DNA from: Pseudomonadota bacterium
Lineage (GTDB): Bacteria; Pseudomonadota; Alphaproteobacteria; Rhizobiales; Xanthobacteraceae
NCBI GenBank assembly: GCA_018242205.1
Contig: JAFECJ010000002.1
Coordinates: forward strand, 166,575 to 230,574
DNA length: 64,000 bases
Direction of reading: 5' to 3'
Shown here: piece after piece, positions 8,576 through 17,260 of the stretch
How positions within the stretch are numbered: position 1 is the first letter of the stretch
How the letters are laid out: every line of letters starts with the position of its first letter
The notes under the pieces: generated by a model
The model's input: only the letters and a program-made list of their open reading frames with translations
What the model was told of the DNA's origin: nothing
Databases searched by the model: none
Program-made: the position numbers and the translations under genes

Positions 8576-9481
8576 CTAGTAAAGGCCGCGGCCGCTCATG
8601 AACCCCGCGGACCGGCCATCATAGCGGACCGGGGCATAGGCCGAAACCGGCGAAGCCGACGAAGCACTGGCGCGGCTGGTGGTATCCACCGCAGGCTGAC
8701 GGATCGCCGCCGGCAGATCGGGCGGCAGCGGCGTTTCGCCATCCTCCGGCTCGGCCGAGGCGAGATGCTGAACCGGAGTCGCCTGGGCCGGCAACTGGGC
8801 CGCCTTCGAGGCTTCGCTCATCGGCCGCGAGTCGAAATACGGCGCGAAATTCTGCGACGAGGCGACCCGCACCTTCGGCTCCGGCGTATTGCCGTCACGC
8901 AACGTCGCCACCAGCTTGCGGTCGTCGGAGCCGGACAGCGGTGCGCGGCCGACATATTCGACCTTCACCTTGGCGAGCCCCTGCCCGTAGAAACCCAGGA
9001 GCTTGGCGGTGCGCACCGACACGTCGATGACGCGGTTGCCGACATAGGGCCCGCGATCGTTGACGCGCACGATGATCGACTTCTTGTTGCGCAGATTGGT
9101 GACCCGCGCATAGGACGGCAGTGGCATGGTCGGATGCGCCGCCGAAATCGAATTCATGTCGAAGACTTCGCCATTGGCCGTGTAGCGGCCATGGAAATCG
9201 TCGCCGTAGAACGAGGCGTAACCCTCGGCCCGGTAGTTCACGTCCTCTTCGGGAACATAAACGCGGCCGGCGACGGTATAGGGCTTGCCGACACGATAGC
9301 GGCCGCCGCCTTTCGGCACCGGCTCGCCGGGCTCAACGACGCGCGGGCTCGAGGCCACGCCCCATTTGGGATCGAGGCGCGAGGTGCTGCCGGAGCAGTT
9401 GGCGAGCATCAGCGAGCCCATGACGAGCGCCGACAGGCGCGCGCACAGACCGAACCGGCCGCTCTCCACCAAAACTGACAT
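8576..9481 (-). CDS. rlpA: RlpA-like septal ring lytic transglycosylase
   Basis: A lipoprotein with a double-psi beta-barrel. From ATG 9481 (301 residues) the signal ends LMLANCSG, a lipobox with its Cys. The frame also has an ATG at 9529 that would add 16 residues. The RlpA core is clear: EGYASFYGDDFHGRYTANGE, then DMNSISAAHPTMPLPSYARV, and VNDRGPYVGNRVIDVSVRTA with the conserved Asp-Arg-Gly. By family it cleaves denuded glycan strands at the septum. The long Pro/Ala/Ser tail has no SPOR domain that I can recognise. Confidence 0.93.
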   Translation of the reverse strand: MSVLVESGRFGLCARLSALVMGSLMLANCSGSTSRLDPKWGVASSPRVVEPGEPVPKGGGRYRVGKPYTVAGRVYVPEEDVNYRAEGYASFYGDDFHGRYTANGEVFDMNSISAAHPTMPLPSYARVTNLRNKKSIIVRVNDRGPYVGNRVIDVSVRTAKLLGFYGQGLAKVKVEYVGRAPLSGSDDRKLVATLRDGNTPEPKVRVASSQNFAPYFDSRPMSEASKAAQLPAQATPVQHLASAEPEDGETPLPPDLPAAIRQPAVDTTSRASASSASPVSAYAPVRYDGRSAGFMSGRGLY

Positions 9482-9719
9482 GCGTGGAAATTCGTCCCCG
9501 ACTGACTTCACCGCTAAGATTAACCTCAATAGCGGCGATTTTGAACCCCGCCGGCGCGGTCTTGGTAAACGATTGGTTCCGCGCGCGGGGATCCCCGACT
9601 CGGGCCAAATCTTTGATTTTCCTAATACTTAAAGCGGCGCCCTCTTGCAAGGACGGCCGGCATCGACCTTGGAATGCGCTCGGGCCGGCTCGCGAAAGCG
9701 TGCGGCGATACCGTCCCGC

Positions 9720-10919
9720 CTAGCCGCGCAGCTGGAACAGGCTGACATCGACCGAACCGCAGAGGAATCCGGCCTCACAGTACGCGAGGTAGTATTCCCA
9801 CATGCGCCGGAAGTGGCCATCGAGCCCGAGCGCCGAAATGTCCCGGGTTCTTGCCAGGAAGCGCTCGCGCCAGGCCCGCAAGGTCTTCGCGTAGGACGGG
9901 CCAAAGGCCTCTTCGGTGCCGAGCGTGAACCCGGCGGCCATCGCCGCTTCGCGCACCGCTGTCTTGGTCGGCAGCATACCGCCCGGAAAGATATAGGCCT
10001 GGATGAAATCCGGGTGGGCCCGATAATCGGCGAAGCGGTCTTCATCGATTGTGATGACTTGCAGCACGCAGGTGCCGCCCGGCTTCAGGCAGGACCGCAA
10101 CTTGTCGAAATAGACCGGCCAATAGCGCTCGCCGACCGCTTCCAGCATCTCGATCGAGACGATGCGGTCGAATTGCCCGTCGACGTCGCGATAATCCTGG
10201 AGGCGGAGGTCGGCGGACACGCCCAGCTTATCGAGCCGCGCGCGAGAAAAGGCCAGTTGCTCGGTCGACAGTGTCAACCCGGTCATGCGGCAGCGATGCG
10301 TCGCAATCAGCCGCTCCAGCACCCCGCCCCAGCCGAAACCGATCTCGAGCACCCCGGCGTCGTCAGGTTTGTCGAGCAGGGCAACGATACGATCGAGCTT
10401 GCGCTGCTGCGCCTGTTCCAGCGTCTCATCGTCCCCGGCATAGACCGCCGACGAGTAACTCATGCTTGGATCGAGCCACAGCTTGTAGAAGTCGTTGCCG
10501 AGGTCGTAATGCGCCGCGATGTTGCGGCGGCTGCCGCGCTTGGTATTGGCGCGCAGACCGTGCGCCAGGCGGCGCATCAGCCGCGCGCCGACATGGCCGC
10601 GATAGACGCCCGACGTCTTCTCGTTGCGCAACGCCCATTCCAGCAGCAGCGTCAGATCGGGGCTCGCCCAGTCGCCATCGATAAAGGCTTCGGCAAAGCC
10701 GATTTCGCCGCCGCGCAGCAAGCGCCACACCGCGCGCCAGCGTTTCAGCACCAGCACGGCGTCGGGCCCGGCCAGCGGCCCGCGAACATCGATGCGCTCA
10801 CCGCCGGGCGTCACGATCCGCAGCGAACCGAAACAGGGCTGCGGCGCCAGCGTGCGAACCAGCCGTCCGGCCAGACGCGGCGGTGTAATCACATGATCGA
10901 CGGTGTCGAATGAACTCAT
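9720..10919 (-). CDS. Cyclopropane-fatty-acyl-phospholipid synthase-like methyltransferase (copy 1)
   Basis: 399 residues from ATG 10919, overlapping the DUF1365 stop by 4 bases; the longer open frame to 11426 is shadow. The N-terminal lipid domain is followed by HYDLGNDFYKLWLDPSMSYS (about residues 140-159) and SAM motif I VLEIGFGWGG (about 195-204), both diagnostic of CFA synthases. It transfers methyl from SAM to unsaturated acyl chains of membrane phospholipids. In Rhodobacter sphaeroides related enzymes under sigma-E control make methylated precursors of furan fatty acids. Here it is last in a three-gene operon divergent from a sigma-E/ChrR pair, so a photooxidative-stress role is likely. 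Cyclopropanation remains possible. Confidence 0.92.
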   Translation of the reverse strand: MSSFDTVDHVITPPRLAGRLVRTLAPQPCFGSLRIVTPGGERIDVRGPLAGPDAVLVLKRWRAVWRLLRGGEIGFAEAFIDGDWASPDLTLLLEWALRNEKTSGVYRGHVGARLMRRLAHGLRANTKRGSRRNIAAHYDLGNDFYKLWLDPSMSYSSAVYAGDDETLEQAQQRKLDRIVALLDKPDDAGVLEIGFGWGGVLERLIATHRCRMTGLTLSTEQLAFSRARLDKLGVSADLRLQDYRDVDGQFDRIVSIEMLEAVGERYWPVYFDKLRSCLKPGGTCVLQVITIDEDRFADYRAHPDFIQAYIFPGGMLPTKTAVREAAMAAGFTLGTEEAFGPSYAKTLRAWRERFLARTRDISALGLDGHFRRMWEYYLAYCEAGFLCGSVDVSLFQLRG

Positions 10920-11719
10920 TGGGTGCCCCCGCCCCTCGTCGCAGGCCCGGCCGTTACCGCATGACGCGGTGCCGGCGGCCGCGGATAAAGTCGCATGCCC
11001 TTCCACCAGATCTTCAACGCTTCCCAGTGGATGGCGGCCATCACCTTCAATGTCATCAGCGGCAGGCTGATGAAGATCGCCGCAAGCGCGCGGTCGCTCG
11101 GCGCGCGCCGCTCGCCGGCGAGCGAGGCGACCAGCACGGCGCCGCGTTTGTCGTCGGCGGCGACCACGACGGAGACGCGCTCGCCCGGCGGCGCGACGCG
11201 GAAGTCGTAGGTCATGTCCATGTCGAGGAACGGCGAGACGTAGAATTCCTTGGCGCAACGCTGATGCACCAACGGCGCCTCGCCGGTGACCGGCAGCAGA
11301 TAGCTGTGCATCTCCCCGAAGGTGTTGCGAACCTCGTAGAGCAGCGCCGCAAGCGAGCCATCGGCACGGTGGCAAAAATAGATGCTCAGCGGATTGAAGA
11401 CGTAGCCGAGGATGCGCGGCATGCACAGCAGCGCGATGCGGCCGCCGCGGCAGTCGATGCCGTGCGTTTCGAGTGTACGATCGACGTAATCGCGCAGCGG
11501 CTCCGACTTGCCGTCGCCGTGATCGGCGTCATGGAAGCTGAACAGGTTGAAGCGGTTGTGCGAGAGCAAGGACAGCCGCGCGTCGACTTCGCGCATTTCG
11601 TCGAGATCGAACAGCGCCCAGAAAGCGCGATAGCGCAGGCGATGGCGGCGCGGCGACAATCGCCGGTGCATCACCGAGCCGACATAGAGCGCCGATCGCA
11701 AAGGCTGCGCGGACGTCAT
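10916..11719 (-). CDS. DUF1365 family protein
   Basis: 267 residues from ATG 11719, which overlaps the amine-oxidase stop by one base. The DUF1365 hallmarks are visible: SALYVGSVMHRRLSPRRHRL at the N-terminus, LCMPRILGYVFNPLSIYFCH (about residues 98-117) and KEFYVSPFLDMDMTYDFR. The biochemical role of DUF1365 is not firmly established. It co-occurs with an FAD amine-oxidase-like protein and CFA synthase in many proteobacteria and is thought to take part in fatty-acyl modification. Overlaps on both sides indicate translational coupling. Confidence 0.93.
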   Translation of the reverse strand: MTSAQPLRSALYVGSVMHRRLSPRRHRLRYRAFWALFDLDEMREVDARLSLLSHNRFNLFSFHDADHGDGKSEPLRDYVDRTLETHGIDCRGGRIALLCMPRILGYVFNPLSIYFCHRADGSLAALLYEVRNTFGEMHSYLLPVTGEAPLVHQRCAKEFYVSPFLDMDMTYDFRVAPPGERVSVVVAADDKRGAVLVASLAGERRAPSDRALAAIFISLPLMTLKVMAAIHWEALKIWWKGMRLYPRPPAPRHAVTAGPATRGGGTQ

Positions 11720-13062
11720 CAGGCCATCTCCGCGATACGCGGCACGCCTTGCGGCGGCAAATGAATACGAGCGGATTCGTTGGCGACGGTCCAGGGCCGC
11801 CGCACGCCGCCGAGCGCTTCGGCAACCGCAAGGCCAGCCTGCAGTCCGTCCTCGTGAAAACCGGAGCCGAAATAGGCGCCGCAGAACCAAGTGTTACCCC
11901 GCCCCTGAAGCGACCATAACTCGGATTGCGCGCGGATTGCACCGGTATCGAACATCGGATGGTCGTAGACCTCGCTGTGCAGCAAGGTACCGGCATGCGG
12001 CGGCTCCGGCGGATTGAGCGTCACGAACAGGTCGGGCGCCCCGTCGATCGATTGCAACCGGTTCATCCAGTAGGTGACGCAGACGCCGGCTTCGCTGTCG
12101 CGATCACCGATGAAGTTCCAGCTCGACCAGGCGGCGCGCCGCTTCGGCATGAAGCGCGCATCGGTGTGCAGCACCGCCAGATTGCGGCTGTAGCGAAAGG
12201 CGCCCAGGACGTCGCGCTCGGTCTCGTCCGCATCATCGAGCAGCGCCAAAGATTGATCGGCATGCGTTGCCAGCACGACATGATCGAAATGTTCGGCATG
12301 GCCTTTGCCGTCACGCACCATCACGCCATCGGCGGTGCGGCGCACCGACACGGCGCCGCAATCGAGCCGAAGGCGATCGGCGAATCCCGCGGTCAGCTTT
12401 TCGACATAGACCTTGCTGCCGCCGTCCACCGTCCGCCATTCCGGGCGGTCGGCGATTTGCAGCAGGCCGTGATTGGCGTGGAACCGGATAAAGGCCGCGG
12501 CCGGATAGTCGAGCATCTGCTGCGGCGGTGCCGACCAGATGGCGGCGGCCATAGGCAGCAAATGATCGCGACAGAAGGCTTCGCCGTAGCCGCCGTGCCG
12601 CAGATAATCGCCAAGTGTAATAGCGGGATCAGCAAGCGCGGCGCTGGCACCGGGCGCGTCGCGGTAGAAGCGCATCAGGTCGCGCAGCATCGAAAGAAAA
12701 CGCGGCCGCAGCAGGTTGCGCTTCTGCGCGAACAGGCCGGCGAGATCGCTGCCGGAATATTCGAGGTCGCCGTTATCGAGCGATACTCCAAACGACATGT
12801 CGGAGGTCTTGGTCGGCACGCCGAGATGCGCGAACAGCGCCGTCAGGTTCGGATAATTGCGCGGATTATAAACGATGAACCCGGTATCGACCGGAACGGC
12901 GCGATCATTCGCGTTCACCTCGACCGTATTCGAATGTCCGCCCAGCCGCGGCGCCCGCTCATAGACCGTGATGTCATGGCGCTGCTGCAGCAGCCACGCG
13001 GCCGACATGCCGGCGATACCCGTACCGATTACGGCGATCTTCAATCGAGGTCTGCCGGACAT
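11719..13062 (-). CDS. FAD/NAD(P)-binding amine-oxidase-family oxidoreductase
   Basis: About 447 residues. Dinucleotide-binding motif IAVIGTGIAGMSAAWLL (about residues 8-24) with the following acidic residue at VYERA, then GGHSNTVEV. The C-terminal FAD motif is NTWFCGAYFGSGFHEDGLQA. Members of this subfamily in CFA/DUF1365 clusters act on membrane fatty acyl chains, probably as desaturases, not on amines. ATG 13062 is chosen because gggagag lies just before it; ATG 13074 is an alternative. It is the first gene of the minus-strand operon, 34-46 bases downstream of the TSS expected from the sigma-E promoter at 13115-13144. Confidence 0.92.
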   Translation of the reverse strand: MSGRPRLKIAVIGTGIAGMSAAWLLQQRHDITVYERAPRLGGHSNTVEVNANDRAVPVDTGFIVYNPRNYPNLTALFAHLGVPTKTSDMSFGVSLDNGDLEYSGSDLAGLFAQKRNLLRPRFLSMLRDLMRFYRDAPGASAALADPAITLGDYLRHGGYGEAFCRDHLLPMAAAIWSAPPQQMLDYPAAAFIRFHANHGLLQIADRPEWRTVDGGSKVYVEKLTAGFADRLRLDCGAVSVRRTADGVMVRDGKGHAEHFDHVVLATHADQSLALLDDADETERDVLGAFRYSRNLAVLHTDARFMPKRRAAWSSWNFIGDRDSEAGVCVTYWMNRLQSIDGAPDLFVTLNPPEPPHAGTLLHSEVYDHPMFDTGAIRAQSELWSLQGRGNTWFCGAYFGSGFHEDGLQAGLAVAEALGGVRRPWTVANESARIHLPPQGVPRIAEMA

Positions 13063-13114
13063 CGCTCTCCCCATCGTCACGTCGCCGCCGCTGCAACCAG
13101 GGCTGCGTGACTCT

Positions 13115-13144
13115 CGAGTACGCGGTACAAGCGAGCTTGGATCA
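13115..13144 (-). promoter_or_regulatory. Sigma-E type promoter of the FAD oxidoreductase-DUF1365-CFA operon
   Basis: On the minus strand TGATCC (13144 to 13139) is followed after exactly 18 bases by TACTCG (13120 to 13115). TGATCC is the -35 element of R. sphaeroides sigma-E promoters as I recall it. The element is one arm of the inverted repeat that also makes the divergent promoter. Confidence 0.65.
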
Positions 13145-13155
13145 CCGGCCGGGCG

Positions 13156-13185
13156 TGATCCAAAATCCGGGTCCGGCCGTATCGG
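13156..13185 (+). promoter_or_regulatory. Sigma-E type promoter of the sigma factor-chrR operon (autoregulation)
   Basis: TGATCC at 13156-13161, an 18-base spacer, then TATCGG at 13180-13185. It is the mirror image of the promoter at 13115-13144: ttggatcac (13137-13145) and gtgatccaa (13155-13163) form a perfect 9-bp inverted repeat with a 9-base spacer. Transcription would start near 13192, implying positive autoregulation of the sigma gene. Confidence 0.65.
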
Positions 13186-13277
13186 CGAGTATGCGCGCCA
13201 TTCGGCTTGCTCCTCCTCCTGCCCCCATGGGGCCCCTGGCATCGTCGCGGCGGCCGCCGGCGGTGCGGATCCAGCGT

Positions 13278-13847
13278 ATGGCAATGGACGGCAAGCCATT
13301 GGTGGAACTCGATTTTTCTCAGATGATCGCGGCGGTCGCGCGGCACCGGGATCGGGCGGCCTTCGCGGCGCTGTTCGAGCACTTCGCGCCGCGGATCAAA
13401 GCCTATCTGCTGCGGGCCGGGACCGACGGCACGCTGGCCGACGAACTCGCCCAGGAGGCGATGCTCGCGATCTGGCGCAAGGCCGACAGCTTCGACCCCG
13501 CGCGCGCCACCGCCGCGACCTGGATTTTTGCGATCGCGCGCAATCTGCGGATCGATCGCTTCCGTAAGGAGTGGCGCGACGTATCGGTGGGCGACGATAT
13601 GCCCGAGATCGTCGACGAGACGGCGGCTCCCGATGACAGCCTGTCGGATGCCGAACGGGGCGCACGCGTCAGGGAAGCATTGCGGCAACTGCCGCCCGAG
13701 CAGATCAAGGTGATCGAACTGTCTTTCTTCGAGGAACAACCGCATGCCGAGATCGCTCAAACGCTCGGCATTCCCTTAGGCACCGTGAAATCCCGCATCA
13801 GGATCGCCATGGCGAAACTGCGCGATCTCGTGGGTGATCTGTCATGA
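13278..13847 (+). CDS. ECF RNA polymerase sigma factor, RpoE/ChrR type
   Basis: A sigma factor of 189 residues from ATG 13278. Region 2 is AFAALFEHFAPRIKAYLLRA then LADELAQEAMLAIWRKADSF and ARATAATWIFAIARNLRIDR. Region 4 is LRQLPPEQIKVIELSFFEEQ then HAEIAQTLGIPLGTVKSRIR (helix-turn-helix for the -35 element). A different ATG at 13191, next to the predicted transcription start, would add 29 residues without sigma homology. The stop overlaps chrR by 4 bases. By context it is held inactive by the ChrR-like protein and released by singlet oxygen or a related stress. Confidence 0.93.
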   Translation: MAMDGKPLVELDFSQMIAAVARHRDRAAFAALFEHFAPRIKAYLLRAGTDGTLADELAQEAMLAIWRKADSFDPARATAATWIFAIARNLRIDRFRKEWRDVSVGDDMPEIVDETAAPDDSLSDAERGARVREALRQLPPEQIKVIELSFFEEQPHAEIAQTLGIPLGTVKSRIRIAMAKLRDLVGDLS

Positions 13848-14503
13848 CCATCCGGCATCATCCTTCGAACGAAACACTCATCGCTTACACCGCCGGCACG
13901 CTCGATCTCGGGCGGCGGCTGGTCGTTGCCAGTCATGTCGAGCGCTGCGCCGCGTGCCGCGGCTTCGTGCACGGTCTCGAGAAAGTCGCCGGCGTTATGC
14001 TGGAGGATCTGTCGCCGGCACCGATGTCGGCCGACGCGCTGGCGCACATGCTGGCGCGTATCGACCGCGAGCCCGCTGCCCGCGCTGCCAAGTCCTTGGC
14101 TGCCAAGCCCTTGGCTCCGGCGCACGACGAACCGGGTCTGCCCGCTTGCCTCGCGCCCTACGAGATGGGTCGCTGGCGGTGGGTCGGGCCGGGCGTGCAG
14201 ATGCGTCCGGTTTTGGTGCCGGAGACCGGCAAGCTGCGCGTCTTCCTGCTCAAGGGCGCGCCCGGCATCCATTTGCCGCAGCACAGCCACGAAGGCAGCG
14301 AACTGACCTCGATCCTGGTCGGGTCCTATCACCACGAAGGCGGCGATTTCCGCGCCGGCGACTTCGAAGAAGCCGATGCCGATGTCGAACATCGTCCGAT
14401 CGTCGGCAAGGACAAGGCCTGCATCTGCCTCGTCGCGCTCGAAGGCCAGCTCAAGCTCAGCGGCTTCATCGGCAGCCTGCTCAATCCGTTCGTCCGCCTG
14501 TAA
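13844..14503 (+). CDS. chrR: ChrR-type zinc anti-sigma factor with cupin domain
   Basis: 219 residues. The anti-sigma domain keeps all four zinc ligands at the same positions as R. sphaeroides ChrR: H6, H31, C35 and C38 (SHVERCAACR). The C-terminal cupin carries HLPQHSHEGSE (H-x-H-x3-E, about residues 143-153) and VEHRP, the second metal site needed in ChrR for the singlet-oxygen response. Zinc binding by the N-terminal domain lets it sequester the sigma factor. The ATG overlaps the sigma stop, so the two are made in a coupled ratio. Confidence 0.95.
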   Translation: MTIRHHPSNETLIAYTAGTLDLGRRLVVASHVERCAACRGFVHGLEKVAGVMLEDLSPAPMSADALAHMLARIDREPAARAAKSLAAKPLAPAHDEPGLPACLAPYEMGRWRWVGPGVQMRPVLVPETGKLRVFLLKGAPGIHLPQHSHEGSELTSILVGSYHHEGGDFRAGDFEEADADVEHRPIVGKDKACICLVALEGQLKLSGFIGSLLNPFVRL

Positions 14504-14512
14504 GGGGATGCC

Positions 14513-15406
14513 GTGGACTCGTCCGCCATCGAGACAACGTCCGGATCCGTGTCGCGGCGCGTCGGCTTGATCCGGCGCTGGGCGGAGCGCGGGTTTTCGG
14601 CCGCTGACATTCTCAACGCGCTGCAGCCGCGCAATGGCTGGCATGTCGACGCCGGCATTGCCTATCGCCCCGGCCCGCGCGGCCTGCTCGACATCTACAG
14701 GCCAGACACGCAATCCGATTCACCGGCTCCGGTCGTCGTGTTCTTCTATGGCGGTAGCTGGCAGAGCGGCTCGCGCGATCTCTACCGTTTCGTCGGCGCC
14801 TCGCTTGCCGCGCAGGGCATCGTCACTCTCGTGCCCGATTACACCGTCTATCCGCAGGCGCGCTATCCCGACTTCCTCGAAGACGGCGCCAAGGCGCTGC
14901 GCTTCGCCCGCGACAATGCGGCACGCTGGGGCGGCGATCCGGCGCGCCTCGTCGCCATGGGCCATTCGGCCGGCGCCTATATCGCCGCCATGCTGACCTT
15001 CGATCAGCGCTGGCTCGGCGGCGTCGACCTCGATCCGGTCGACCATATCGCCGGCTTCGTCGGCCTCGCGGGTCCATACGATTTCCTGCCGATCGTCGAT
15101 CCGGTACTGCAGCGCATATTCGGCGGCGCCGATCGCATCGACACGCAGCCGATCCGCTATGTCGGGCATGGCGCGCCGCCGAGCCTGCTGGTCGCGCCGA
15201 AAAGCGATCGCGTCGTCAGTCCCGGCAACACCAGCCGCCTCGCCGCGCACATCCGCAGCCTGCGCGGCACGGTCACGGAACGGCACTATCCGCGCGTCGG
15301 CCATCTCGGCCTGATCGGCGCCTTTTCGCCGCTGCTGCGTTTCCTCGCCCCGGTACTCGACGAGGTCGCGACCTTCGCCCGCAACCCCGCCGGGCGACGG
15401 CCATGA
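14513..15406 (+). CDS. Alpha/beta hydrolase (carboxylesterase-like)
   Basis: 297 residues from GTG 14513, 9 bases after the chrR stop with taagggg as ribosome site. Oxyanion-hole segment VVFFYGGSWQSGSRDLYRF (about residues 72-90), nucleophile elbow MGHSAGAYIAAM (Ser about 150), a late Asp in LLVAPKSDRVV and His in RVGHLGL complete the triad. It resembles esterases of the HGGxW group, with Tyr replacing the His of HGG. In this operon a role in releasing or re-esterifying modified fatty acyl groups is plausible, but the substrate is unknown. Confidence 0.85.
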   Translation: MDSSAIETTSGSVSRRVGLIRRWAERGFSAADILNALQPRNGWHVDAGIAYRPGPRGLLDIYRPDTQSDSPAPVVVFFYGGSWQSGSRDLYRFVGASLAAQGIVTLVPDYTVYPQARYPDFLEDGAKALRFARDNAARWGGDPARLVAMGHSAGAYIAAMLTFDQRWLGGVDLDPVDHIAGFVGLAGPYDFLPIVDPVLQRIFGGADRIDTQPIRYVGHGAPPSLLVAPKSDRVVSPGNTSRLAAHIRSLRGTVTERHYPRVGHLGLIGAFSPLLRFLAPVLDEVATFARNPAGRRP

Positions 15407-16206
15407 CGGCGGCTTCATTCCTTATCGCGCTGCTGTCGATCGCCGTCGCGCTGTCGGCGATCATGACCGGCGCGTGGCTGATTCAACAACGCACCGGCAA
15501 TTCCGGCTGGGTCGACACGATCTGGACCTTCGGTCTCGGCATCGCGGGCTTCGCCAGCGCGCTGGCGCCGTTCCACGCTATCGCGCCGCGCCAGATCGTC
15601 GTGGCCATCATGATCGCGCTCTGGGCAGCGCGGCTCGGCCTGCACATCGCGCAGCGCAGTTCCGGCATCACCGACGATCCGCGCTATGCCGAGATGGCGC
15701 GGCAATGGGGCGACGACGCGCCACGCCAGATGTTCTGGCTGCTGCAGAAGCAGGCCTGGGTCACCATCCCGCTGGCGCTCGCGGTATTCCTCGCCGCGCA
15801 TAATCCGGCGCCGCTGTTCCGCGCTCAGGACATCGCCGCCATCATCGTGATGGCAGTCGCCATCGTTGGCGAAGCGATCGCCGACCGCCAGCTTCGCGCC
15901 TTCAAGGCCGACCCGCGCAACAAAGGCCGCGTCTGCGACACCGGCCTGTGGGCGCTGTCGCGGCATCCGAACTATTTCTTCGAATGGCTCGGCTGGCTCG
16001 CCTATCCGCTGTTCGCCATCGACCTCGCCGGTGCCTATGGCTGGGGCTGGCTGGCGCTGCTGGCGCCGGCCTGCATGTACTGGCTACTGGTCTATGTTTC
16101 GGGCATCCCGCCGCTCGAGGCGCACATGCTGCGCTCGCGCGGCGCCGTCTTCCGCGACTATCAGGCGCGCACCAGCGCCTTCTTTCCAATGCCGCCAAAG
16201 AACTGA
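15403..16206 (+). CDS. DUF1295 integral membrane protein (steroid 5-alpha-reductase-like fold)
   Basis: 267 residues, overlapping the hydrolase stop by 4 bases. At least six hydrophobic segments run along its length. The C-terminal signature GLWALSRHPNYFFEWLGWLA (about residues 183-202) is typical of DUF1295 and of isoprenylcysteine methyltransferase or 5-alpha-reductase relatives that use a membrane-embedded lipid substrate and a soluble cofactor. Together with the two CFA-like enzymes this suggests reduction or modification of membrane acyl chains. The enzymatic reaction is not established. Confidence 0.9.
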   Translation: MTAASFLIALLSIAVALSAIMTGAWLIQQRTGNSGWVDTIWTFGLGIAGFASALAPFHAIAPRQIVVAIMIALWAARLGLHIAQRSSGITDDPRYAEMARQWGDDAPRQMFWLLQKQAWVTIPLALAVFLAAHNPAPLFRAQDIAAIIVMAVAIVGEAIADRQLRAFKADPRNKGRVCDTGLWALSRHPNYFFEWLGWLAYPLFAIDLAGAYGWGWLALLAPACMYWLLVYVSGIPPLEAHMLRSRGAVFRDYQARTSAFFPMPPKN

Positions 16207-16220
16207 TCAGGGAGGTGACC

Positions 16221-17246
16221 ATGGGCGCCATCACGCTCGCCGCCAGGTTCATTGAAACGACGCCGATTCCGGATCCCCTGGTTCGCGTCGGCATCGCCGC
16301 TCTGTGCGGCCGTACGCATCGCAAACTGACGAGCCAGGGCCTGAGCGCCAATCGCGACTTTGCGCTGTCGACGGCGGCGCTACCGATCGCCGAGCATGTC
16401 GACGACGCCAATGCCCAGCATTACGAAGTGCCGGCTGCGTTCTTCGATCTCGTGCTCGGCCCGCAGCGCAAATACTCCTGCTGCCTGTTCGACTCGGCGA
16501 CCGATGATCTCGCGACCGCCGAGGAGCAGGCGCTGGCTGAGACCGCGGCGCATGCCGGGCTCGCCGACGGCCAGTCCATTCTCGAACTCGGCTGCGGCTG
16601 GGGCTCTCTGTCGTTGTGGATGGCGCGGCACTATCCGGCGGCGCGGATCGTCGCCGTGTCCAATTCGAACTCGCAGCGCGCCTTCATCGAAGGCCGCGCC
16701 CGGGCCGAAGGCCTGATCAATCTCACCGTGGTCACCGCCGACATGAACGGCTTTGCGCCAGAGGGCCGCTTCGACCGCATCGTCTCTGTCGAGATGTTCG
16801 AGCACATGGTCAACTGGCGGCGGCTGCTCGAACGCGTCCGCTCGTGGCTCACCGACGACGGCCGCTTCTTTATGCATGTCTTCACCCACTCGCGCGCGCC
16901 GTATCGCTTCGACCACAACGACAAGACCGACTGGATCGCGCAGCATTTCTTCACCGGCGGCATCATGCCGAGCCACGATTTCATCCGCGAGTTCGGCGAT
17001 GTCCTCCAGGTTGAACAGGACTGGCGCTGGAGCGGCACGCATTACCGCGACACGGCGCGGCTGTGGCTGAAGAATTTCGACGACAATGCCGACGCCATTC
17101 GCGCCATCATGAGCGATGTCTACGGCAAGGACGCCGCGCTGTGGCAGCGGCGTTGGCGGCTGTTCTTCCTCGCGACCGAAGGGCTGTTCGGCTACGACAA
17201 CGGCGATATCTGGGGCGTCAGCCACTATCGGCTGAAGCCTGCTTGA
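16221..17246 (+). CDS. Cyclopropane-fatty-acyl-phospholipid synthase-like methyltransferase (copy 2)
   Basis: 341 residues. ATG 16221 follows a near-ideal ribosome site, gggaggtga at 16210-16218; the longer open frame to 15948 is shadow. Contains AQHYEVPAAFFDLVLGPQRK (about residues 66-85) and SAM motif ILELGCGWGSLSLWMA (about 120-135), then VSVEMFEHMVNWRRLL. It is shorter at the N-terminus than copy 1 and lacks the lipid-binding N-terminal domain of classical CFA synthases, so it belongs to a distinct subgroup. It is the fifth gene of the sigma-E operon. The product chemistry (methyl branch or cyclopropane) cannot be read from sequence. Confidence 0.9.
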   Translation: MGAITLAARFIETTPIPDPLVRVGIAALCGRTHRKLTSQGLSANRDFALSTAALPIAEHVDDANAQHYEVPAAFFDLVLGPQRKYSCCLFDSATDDLATAEEQALAETAAHAGLADGQSILELGCGWGSLSLWMARHYPAARIVAVSNSNSQRAFIEGRARAEGLINLTVVTADMNGFAPEGRFDRIVSVEMFEHMVNWRRLLERVRSWLTDDGRFFMHVFTHSRAPYRFDHNDKTDWIAQHFFTGGIMPSHDFIREFGDVLQVEQDWRWSGTHYRDTARLWLKNFDDNADAIRAIMSDVYGKDAALWQRRWRLFFLATEGLFGYDNGDIWGVSHYRLKPA

Positions 17247-17260
17247 TCAGAATGACCTGA

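Noticed and set aside
9720..11426. A 568-residue version of the CFA-like protein
   Set aside because: Upstream of ATG 10919 the frame overlaps DUF1365 and shows no protein resemblance.
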